Positions 1-5,277 of a stretch of 5,277 bases of DNA are shown piece after piece (the stretch's first letter is position 1; every line of letters begins with the position of its first letter). The stretch spans positions 1 through 5,277 of the forward strand of contig CALMIB010000304.1 in the NCBI GenBank assembly GCA_937863945.1, read 5' to 3'. The DNA comes from an uncultured Longilinea sp. GTDB lineage: Bacteria > Chloroflexota > Anaerolineae > Anaerolineales > Anaerolineaceae. The notes below the pieces were generated by a model. It was given only the letters and a program-made list of their open reading frames with translations, was not told where the DNA came from and ran no database searches. Made by a program: the position numbers and the translations under genes.

Positions 1-1831
<1,831 letters not shown>

Positions 1832-1847
1832 GGTCATGCGACCATCT

Positions 1848-1880
1848 AAGAGCAGCGGCAATCCGGCCGCTGCTCTTTTT
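1848..1880 (+). terminator. Intrinsic terminator of clpC
   Basis: A perfect 12-bp stem, AAGAGCAGCGGC (1848-1859) with GCCGCTGCTCTT (1866-1877), closes a 6-base loop and runs into TTTTT (1876-1880). It lies 16 bases after the clpC stop and two bases before the -35 box of the next gene. It therefore insulates gmd from clpC transcription. Confidence 0.93.
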
Positions 1881-1882
1881 GT

Positions 1883-1911
1883 TTGACAGCCCGGTCGGGT
1901 GTGATTATACT
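1883..1911 (+). promoter_or_regulatory. Sigma70-type promoter for gmd
   Basis: A perfect -35 box TTGACA (1883-1888) and a -10 box TATACT (1906-1911) are separated by the optimal 17 bases. The predicted start of transcription is near 1918, giving a leader of about 50 bases before the gmd start at 1970. The position directly after the clpC terminator supports it as the start of an independent transcription unit. Confidence 0.85.
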
Positions 1912-1959
1912 TGCGGCGTGCGGGTTACAAATCAGTCCACTGGTCCCGCATGACAATCT

Positions 1960-1965
1960 GGAGGG
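1960..1965 (+). promoter_or_regulatory. Ribosome binding site that fixes the gmd start
   Basis: GGAGGG lies 4 bases upstream of the TTG at 1970. No comparable site precedes the in-frame TTG at 1883, which moreover falls inside the -35 box. The site therefore decides in favour of the TTG at 1970. Confidence 0.8.
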
Positions 1966-1969
1966 AATT

Positions 1970-3040
1970 TTGAAAAAAGCGCTCATCACCGGCATCACCG
2001 GTCAGGACGGTTCTTACCTGGCCGAGTTGTTGCTTTCAAAGGGGTACGAAGTCCACGGCCTGATCCGCCGCGCCAGCACGTTCAACACGCGGCGCATTGA
2101 CCACATTTACCACGACCCGCACAGCAACGGCGAACCGGTGCACCTGTACCTGCACTACGGCGACGTGGCCACCGCGGACAGCCTGCTGGACGTGATTTAC
2201 AACATCCGGCCGGACGAAATCTATCACCTGGCGGCGCAAAGCCACGTGCGGGTGAGCTTCGACATGCCCGAATACACCGGCGATGTGACCGGCCTGGGCA
2301 CCATCCGCATTCTCGAAGCCATCCGCAAAGCCAAACTGGAAACGCGTTTTTACCAGGCATCCTCGAGCGAGATGTTTGGCGGCGCCAAACCTCCGCAAAA
2401 CGAGGAAACGCCCTTTGAGCCGCGCAGCCCGTACGCCGCCGCGAAGGTGTATTCCTACTGGGTGACGCGCAATTACCGCGAAGGCTATCACCTGTATGCT
2501 TCCAATGGCATCCTGTTCAACCATGAATCCCCGCGCCGCGGCGAAACCTTCGTCACCCGCAAGATCACCCGCGCCCTGGCGGCCATTATCGCCGGGACCC
2601 AGAAGGCGCTGTACCTGGGCAACCTGGATTCGCGCCGCGATTGGGGCTACGCGCCGGAATATGTCGAAGCTATGTGGCGAATCTTGCAGCAGGACAGCGC
2701 CGATGATTACGTGATGGGCACAGGTGAATCACATTCGGTGCGCGAATTCCTGGACGAAGCCTTTGGGTATGTGGGCCTGAATTGGGACCAGTATGTCAGG
2801 ATCGATCCGCGCTACTTCCGCCCGACCGAGGTGAATTACCTGTTGGCCGATCCGAGCCGTTCGCAGGCGAAACTGAATTGGAAACCGAGCGTGCATTTCC
2901 ACGAACTGGTGCGCATCATGGTGGATGCTGACATGGAATTGGCCGGGCAGCAGTCGCCGGGCGAGGGGCGGAAAATCCTTGAAGAGCGGTTCGGCGGCTG
3001 GCACCGCTGGGAATCGCAAGTCATCAGCATGGAGCGGTAA
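1970..3040 (+). CDS. gmd: GDP-mannose 4,6-dehydratase
   Basis: This enzyme converts GDP-D-mannose to GDP-4-keto-6-deoxymannose in the cytoplasm, the first committed step to GDP-fucose, GDP-rhamnose and related glycan precursors. It is an extended short-chain dehydrogenase using NADP. The Rossmann glycine motif GITGQDG is at residues 8-14. The active site shows S132 (where E. coli Gmd has Thr132), E134, Y155 and K159 in YxxxK. The family signature NHESPRRGETFVTRKITR is at 184-201. The C-terminal sugar-nucleotide region (DPRYFRP, WKP) is intact. Its 356 residues compare with 373 in E. coli; the E. coli insertion before DPRYFRP is missing. The TTG start is chosen because KKALITGITGQDG is the normal N-terminus and GGAGGG precedes it. 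A longer reading from 1883 would add 29 residues that do not resemble the family. The gene is followed after 5 bases by a phosphatase gene, probably in one operon. No fucose or rhamnose synthase gene is visible here. Confidence 0.95.
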   Translation: MKKALITGITGQDGSYLAELLLSKGYEVHGLIRRASTFNTRRIDHIYHDPHSNGEPVHLYLHYGDVATADSLLDVIYNIRPDEIYHLAAQSHVRVSFDMPEYTGDVTGLGTIRILEAIRKAKLETRFYQASSSEMFGGAKPPQNEETPFEPRSPYAAAKVYSYWVTRNYREGYHLYASNGILFNHESPRRGETFVTRKITRALAAIIAGTQKALYLGNLDSRRDWGYAPEYVEAMWRILQQDSADDYVMGTGESHSVREFLDEAFGYVGLNWDQYVRIDPRYFRPTEVNYLLADPSRSQAKLNWKPSVHFHELVRIMVDADMELAGQQSPGEGRKILEERFGGWHRWESQVISMER

Positions 3041-3045
3041 CCTGC

Positions 3046-3534
3046 ATGGGCAAGCCGCAGGCAAAGCAACCCCCCGCGGTCCTGTTTGTTTGCACGGCTA
3101 ACATTTGCCGGTCTCCCATGGCGGAAGCCTTGTTTCGCTTGATTCTCAGGGAGAAAGGGATCGACGCACAGGGCTGGCGGATCGAATCGGCAGGCACCTG
3201 GGCGCCGCAAGACCGCCCGGCCGATCCGGTGGTGGTGGCGCAATTTGCGTACCGCGGCGTGGATTTGAGCGCGCACCGCTCGCGCATCGTAGATGCGGCA
3301 TTGCTGGGCGGGTTTCCGGTGATCGTGACGATGGAGCCGGGGCACAAGGAAGCGCTCCAGGTTGAGTTTCGGCCGTTGCGGGGCAGGGTGTTCACGTTGG
3401 CCGAGTTGGCCGGCGAAAATGGCTCCGTGGCCGACCCGACCGGCGGCCCGCCGGAGGCGTACGCCCGGACCGCGGATGAAATCGAACGGCTGTTGCGGCT
3501 CGCTTTCGACCGGATCATTGGAATGCAAGCGTAG
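3046..3534 (+). CDS. Low-molecular-weight protein-tyrosine-phosphatase
   Basis: The predicted product is a cytoplasmic 162-residue phosphatase that removes phosphate from tyrosine through a cysteinyl-phosphate intermediate. The P-loop CX5R sits near the N-terminus: C16-T-A-N-I-C-R22 followed by SPMAE. ESAGTW follows at 47-52, and the general-acid loop has D130-P131 with Y139 further on. The last 30 residues form the usual helical end. A tail of about 10 residues precedes the first strand, making it slightly longer than E. coli Wzb (147). The ATG at 3046 lies 5 bases after the gmd stop. A GGAG at 3031-3034, inside the gmd end, serves as ribosome binding site, suggesting co-transcription. Wzb-like members dephosphorylate tyrosine kinases of polysaccharide export, which fits the gmd neighbour, but no kinase is in view. 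The related thioredoxin-coupled arsenate reductases need further cysteines in the second half, and none is present. The family is firm; the substrate is unknown. Confidence 0.9.
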   Translation: MGKPQAKQPPAVLFVCTANICRSPMAEALFRLILREKGIDAQGWRIESAGTWAPQDRPADPVVVAQFAYRGVDLSAHRSRIVDAALLGGFPVIVTMEPGHKEALQVEFRPLRGRVFTLAELAGENGSVADPTGGPPEAYARTADEIERLLRLAFDRIIGMQA

Positions 3535-3538
3535 GTTG

Positions 3539-3585
3539 TTTTCAAGAAGCGTCGAATGGCGCCTTTTGTTTGAAAATCCGTTCGA
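3539..3585 (+). repeat. Nested inverted repeats after the phosphatase gene
   Basis: Two alternative pairings lie in the AT-rich spacer. TTTTCAA (3539-3545) can pair with TTGAAAA (3570-3576). TCGAATGG (3552-3559) can pair with CCGTTCGA (3578-3585) with one G-T wobble. The pairings interleave, so both cannot form together. The second is followed by ATATTTTAA and might act as a weak terminator of the gmd unit. No classical GC stem with T-tract is present. Confidence 0.35.
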
Positions 3586-3603
3586 TATTTTAAGGTAAAC
3601 CCC

Positions 3604-3632
3604 TTGCTTAAATAGAACATAATATCTATAAT
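3604..3632 (+). promoter_or_regulatory. Sigma70-type promoter for the lytic transglycosylase gene
   Basis: TTGCTT (3604-3609) and a perfect TATAAT (3627-3632) are separated by 17 bases. Transcription would begin near 3639, leaving a leader of about 25 bases. The AT-rich spacer, unlike the GC-rich genes around it, supports a promoter here. Confidence 0.75.
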
Positions 3633-3663
3633 GGATGCTACCACGATGAAATGAGGTAGAGCC

Positions 3664-4317
3664 GTGAATAGCATCCAGCGAGCCGTTTTTCCAGCAATTC
3701 TAATCAGCAGCCTGGTATTGGTGGGCATCACACGCCTGATCGCCAGTCCGCAAATCACTGTCATCGCGGCGACCGTCCCGCCGGTAGCCGCCGCGCCGGC
3801 ACAGGACGAAGCGACGGCTGGCGCCGTCGAAGCCGCGGCTGAGACGCAAGCTCAACCGGGGATCGAAGCGGTTGCCGGGCAGCCTGCCGGGAACGCGGAT
3901 GAATGTTCGCTGCCTTCCAGCTACCCTGACAGCATCCTCCAGTGGTGTGGATGGATACAGCGTTACGCTGCGGAAGTCGAATTGGATTCGCGCCTGATTG
4001 CGGCGGTGATGCTGCAGGAAAGTGGAGGCAAAGCAGATGCTTACTCGCACAGCGGCGCGGTGGGGTTGATGCAGGTCATGCCGCGCGATGGGCTGGCGGA
4101 ACAGTTCATGTGCAGCGGACGGCCGTGCTTTGCCTCGCGCCCCAGTATGGATGAATTGTTTGAGCCCGAATACAACATCTCCTACGGCACACGCATGCTG
4201 GCCGGATTGGTCGCGCGCCACGGGAACGTACGCGATGCCCTGAAAGCCTACGGCCCGATGGACATGGGCTACCGGTACGCGGATATCGTCCTGTCGATTT
4301 ATGAGAATTACCAGTAA
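3664..4317 (+). CDS. Membrane-anchored or secreted lytic transglycosylase (SLT domain)
   Basis: The predicted enzyme is outside the membrane and cleaves the MurNAc-GlcNAc bond of peptidoglycan to give 1,6-anhydro ends. Residues 1-28 have a short charged start and a hydrophobic stretch (8-22), a signal peptide or anchor without a lipobox cysteine. An Ala/Pro/Glu-rich linker (about 36-78) follows. The SLT/goose-lysozyme-like domain occupies about 88-217. The catalytic glutamate is E119 in ESGG, followed by the family motif GAVGLMQVMP (131-140), YNISYGTRML and AYGP...GYRYADIVLSIYENY. Four cysteines (C81, C95, C150, C155) could form two disulfides, plausible for an exported protein. Its 217 residues make a minimal single-domain enzyme with no LysM or other wall-binding module. 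The GTG start is supported by TGAGGT at 3652-3657 and a promoter just upstream. It ends in tandem stops TAA-TGA. It stands alone in its transcription unit and converges on the next gene. Confidence 0.88.
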   Translation: MNSIQRAVFPAILISSLVLVGITRLIASPQITVIAATVPPVAAAPAQDEATAGAVEAAAETQAQPGIEAVAGQPAGNADECSLPSSYPDSILQWCGWIQRYAAEVELDSRLIAAVMLQESGGKADAYSHSGAVGLMQVMPRDGLAEQFMCSGRPCFASRPSMDELFEPEYNISYGTRMLAGLVARHGNVRDALKAYGPMDMGYRYADIVLSIYENYQ

Positions 4318-4338
4318 TGAGTGACCCAGAAGGTCCTA

Positions 4339-4363
4339 CCCTGCGACCGCAATCATCGCAGGG
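4339..4363. repeat. Perfect 8-bp stem-loop between convergent genes
   Basis: CCCTGCGA (4339-4346) pairs perfectly with TCGCAGGG (4356-4363) around a 9-base loop. It lies 21 bases after the transglycosylase stop. Neither side carries a T-tract, so it is not a clear intrinsic terminator. It may be an RNA 3'-end stabiliser or part of a composite terminator with the next hairpin. Confidence 0.45.
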
Positions 4364-4376
4364 CCCCAACTGAAAA

Positions 4377-4404
4377 GGACGGCCGGTGACGGGACCGGCC
4401 GTCC
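4377..4404 (-). terminator. Intrinsic terminator of the minus-strand gene
   Basis: A perfect 11-bp GC-rich stem, GGACGGCCGGT (4377-4387) with ACCGGCCGTCC (4394-4404), closes a 6-base loop. Read on the minus strand it is followed at once by TTTT (4373-4376), 23 bases beyond the stop of the gene ending at 4428. On the plus strand only a weak T-run (4409-4411) follows, so it may also slow transcription from the transglycosylase gene. Confidence 0.8.
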
Positions 4405-4427
4405 GCCATTTAACCTCACCTGACCGA

Positions 4428-5027
4428 TTAATCCAGCTTGACGATCTCGATGAGATTTTCCACCACGGATTTGGCTGCCGAGCGGGTGATCAGCCTGCGG
4501 TAGCCGGGCAGAGAGATCAGCCCAAAGGATTGATCCACCTGTTCTGCCTGGCCGCTGCCCTCGATGGCAGGGCTATCGTTTTGCGCCGGAAAGATGATGG
4601 TCTCAGGTCCGGAATCGATCGAGTCGACAGCACGGAAATTCGAGAAGACCAGCTTGATTTTTAGCGTTGACTGCGAATGCACCGGCGTCCAGAGGAATTT
4701 TTCGCCGCTCGCGCTGACCAGCACGGACGGAAATTGGTCCGCCTGGGGAGTGTTTGCGAGCAGGACGGGCGAGAAATACCCGGAAGTGCCCGCATGGTCA
4801 AAAACTGCCTGCGCCAACGCCTGGGACAGTGTATTGTCGTCGCCGGCTGCGATATACAGCAGCATGTTACCCGGTTGGTAATCGTCTGGCGCAGCGGTAT
4901 GGGCGCTGGTGCGATTAGATGAAGTGTTGGTATTGGATTTTGCCAGGTGAAAATCGGCAAACACGAATGCCGCGACGGCCGCTGCGAGGATGATGAGCGC
5001 AAGGCGCAATCGTTTGGATGGGTTCAT
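4428..5027 (-). CDS. Hypothetical membrane-anchored protein
   Basis: I do not recognise this 199-residue protein. The N-terminus MNPSKRLRLA is basic and leads into a hydrophobic segment (about 8-24). This is consistent with a signal anchor or signal peptide, placing the rest outside the membrane. A polar Ser/Thr/Asn-rich linker (31-47) follows. From about 50 to 199 comes a compact region with alternating beta-like stretches, such as NMLLYIAA (54-61), FPSVLVSAS (99-107) and TLKIKLVFSN (121-130), and a helical end. There are no cysteines and no catalytic motif that I can identify. The start at 5027 is chosen because GGAGGA (5031-5036) precedes it closely; an upstream in-frame ATG would add 12 residues containing no such signal. 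It converges on the transglycosylase gene and diverges from the tRNA, so it is a single-gene unit with its own terminator. The linker design resembles that of the neighbouring exported transglycosylase, but no functional link is shown. Confidence 0.75.
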   Translation of the reverse strand: MNPSKRLRLALIILAAAVAAFVFADFHLAKSNTNTSSNRTSAHTAAPDDYQPGNMLLYIAAGDDNTLSQALAQAVFDHAGTSGYFSPVLLANTPQADQFPSVLVSASGEKFLWTPVHSQSTLKIKLVFSNFRAVDSIDSGPETIIFPAQNDSPAIEGSGQAEQVDQSFGLISLPGYRRLITRSAAKSVVENLIEIVKLD

Positions 5028-5030
5028 GAT

Positions 5031-5036
5031 TCCTCC
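5031..5036 (-). promoter_or_regulatory. Ribosome binding site that fixes the start of the hypothetical gene
   Basis: On the minus strand GGAGGA lies 3 bases before the ATG at 5027-5025. It is a near-perfect Shine-Dalgarno match at slightly short spacing. It falls within what would be coding sequence if the ATG at 5063 were used, so it argues for the shorter protein. Confidence 0.75.
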
Positions 5037-5075
5037 GTATCGCGCCAGGCGTGATCGGCGCATGCTGAAATCGGT

Positions 5076-5103
5076 GCAATATCTTGACCAGAGCGAGGCT
5101 CAA
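5076..5103 (-). promoter_or_regulatory. Possible promoter of the hypothetical gene
   Basis: On the minus strand TTGAGC (5103-5098) and TATTGC (5081-5076) are 16 bases apart. Transcription would start near 5069, about 40 bases before the start codon. The -10 box is poor, so this is a candidate only. It overlaps the tRNA promoter on the opposite strand. Confidence 0.3.
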
Positions 5104-5112
5104 CGGTAGAAT
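5084..5112 (+). promoter_or_regulatory. Sigma70-type promoter of tRNA-Gly
   Basis: TTGACC (5084-5089) and TAGAAT (5107-5112) are spaced by 17 bases. Transcription would begin near 5119, leaving a leader of only about 7 bases to be removed by RNase P. The arrangement is typical of a singly transcribed tRNA gene. Confidence 0.75.
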
Positions 5113-5125
5113 AATGCCTGATCAT

Positions 5126-5197
5126 GCGGGCGTCGCCAAGTGGTAAGGCATCAGCCTTCCAAGCTGACATTCGCCGGTTCGAATCCGGTCGCCCGCT
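5126..5197 (+). tRNA. tRNA-Gly (anticodon TCC)
   Basis: A complete cloverleaf can be folded. The acceptor stem GCGGGCG (5126-5132) pairs with CGCCCGC (5190-5196). The D arm is GCC/GGC (5135-5137, 5147-5149). The anticodon stem TCAGC/GCTGA (5151-5155, 5163-5167) carries the loop CTTCCAA with anticodon TCC at 5158-5160. A 5-base variable loop follows. The T arm GCCGG/CCGGT has the loop TTCGAAT (5178-5184). The discriminator base T at 5197 is usual for bacterial tRNA-Gly. CCA is not encoded and must be added enzymatically. It decodes GGA and, by wobble, GGG. Confidence 0.96.
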
Positions 5198-5205
5198 TTT
5201 TATGG

Positions 5206-5233
5206 AAAACATCCCTGGAAAGGGGTGTTTTTG
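5206..5233 (+). terminator. Intrinsic terminator of tRNA-Gly
   Basis: AAAACATCCCT (5206-5216) pairs with AGGGGTGTTTT (5221-5231), with one T-G wobble, around a GGAA tetraloop of the GNRA type. A T-tract (5228-5232) follows the core stem. It starts 8 bases after the tRNA and ends its transcription unit. Confidence 0.85.
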
Positions 5234-5248
5234 TTAAATCCGGTAAAT

Positions 5249-5269
5249 TTTTTTAGAAAAACTAAAAAA
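5249..5269. repeat. AT-only inverted repeat at the window end
   Basis: TTTTTTAG (5249-5256) pairs with CTAAAAAA (5262-5269) around AAAAA. The stem is almost pure A-T and thus weak as RNA. It may belong to the upstream region of a gene beyond the window or to a second terminator for a minus-strand gene from the right. No coding region is seen between 5234 and 5277. Confidence 0.4.
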
Positions 5270-5277
5270 TAAGTTAT

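Noticed and set aside
1950..1973. Seven-codon ATG mini-frame whose stop overlaps the gmd TTG start
   Set aside because: It has no ribosome binding site of its own and the gmd Shine-Dalgarno lies within it. Chance is the simpler explanation, although coupling cannot be excluded.
3046..3534. Arsenate reductase (ArsC, thioredoxin-coupled) for the CX5R protein
   Set aside because: The only cysteines are C16 and C21, both in the P-loop; the additional redox cysteines of ArsC are missing, and no ars genes are near.
3024..3764. Minus-strand open frame of 246 codons across the phosphatase gene and the spacer
   Set aside because: It opposes a well-supported phosphatase with all catalytic motifs, crosses a promoter and spacer, and shows no family features.
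4564..4881. Plus-strand open frame of 105 codons opposite the hypothetical gene
   Set aside because: The minus-strand reading has a fine ribosome binding site, a signal anchor and a terminator. The plus frame has no ribosome binding site and looks like a shadow.

Overview
The window reads as chromosomal DNA of a free-living, moderately GC-rich bacterium, about 60 % GC by eye. It carries ordinary housekeeping and cell-envelope genes and shows no mobile-element hallmarks. The ClpC-type chaperone, the alternative TTG and GTG starts, the strong GGAGG ribosome binding sites and the sigma70-like promoters would fit Chloroflexota (Anaerolineae-like). This is an inference from protein flavour, not a demonstrated assignment; other non-proteobacterial phyla remain possible.

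Layout: (1) 1-1831 (+) is the 3' three quarters of a clpC-type AAA+ unfoldase gene, cut by the window edge just after the first Walker A motif. It ends in a perfect 12-bp intrinsic terminator (1848-1880). (2) 1883-3534 (+) is a two-gene transcription unit. A near-consensus promoter (1883-1911) drives GDP-mannose 4,6-dehydratase (gmd, TTG start at 1970). Five bases later comes a low-molecular-weight protein-tyrosine-phosphatase (3046-3534). (3) 3535-3663 is an AT-rich intergenic stretch with inverted repeats and a strong promoter (3604-3632). It drives a membrane-anchored single-domain lytic transglycosylase (3664-4317, GTG start). (4) 4318-4427 separates convergent genes and holds two stem-loops. 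The second (4377-4404) has the T-tract orientation of a terminator for the minus strand. (5) 4428-5027 (-) is an unrecognised membrane-anchored protein of 199 residues with a very good Shine-Dalgarno site. (6) 5126-5197 (+) is tRNA-Gly(TCC), with its own promoter (5084-5112) and terminator (5206-5233). An AT-rich tail runs to the window end.

How the genes fit together: ClpC belongs to protein quality control with ClpP. Gmd makes the precursor of GDP-6-deoxyhexoses (GDP-fucose, GDP-rhamnose) for surface glycans. A phosphatase of the Wzb/Etp class often controls tyrosine phosphorylation of polysaccharide export machinery, so gmd plus phosphatase looks like a small surface-glycan operon. The lytic transglycosylase acts on peptidoglycan. 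The region is mostly conventional. The least explained items are the unknown anchored protein, the overlapping divergent promoter region upstream of the tRNA, and the gmd-phosphatase pairing without a visible fucose or rhamnose synthase.
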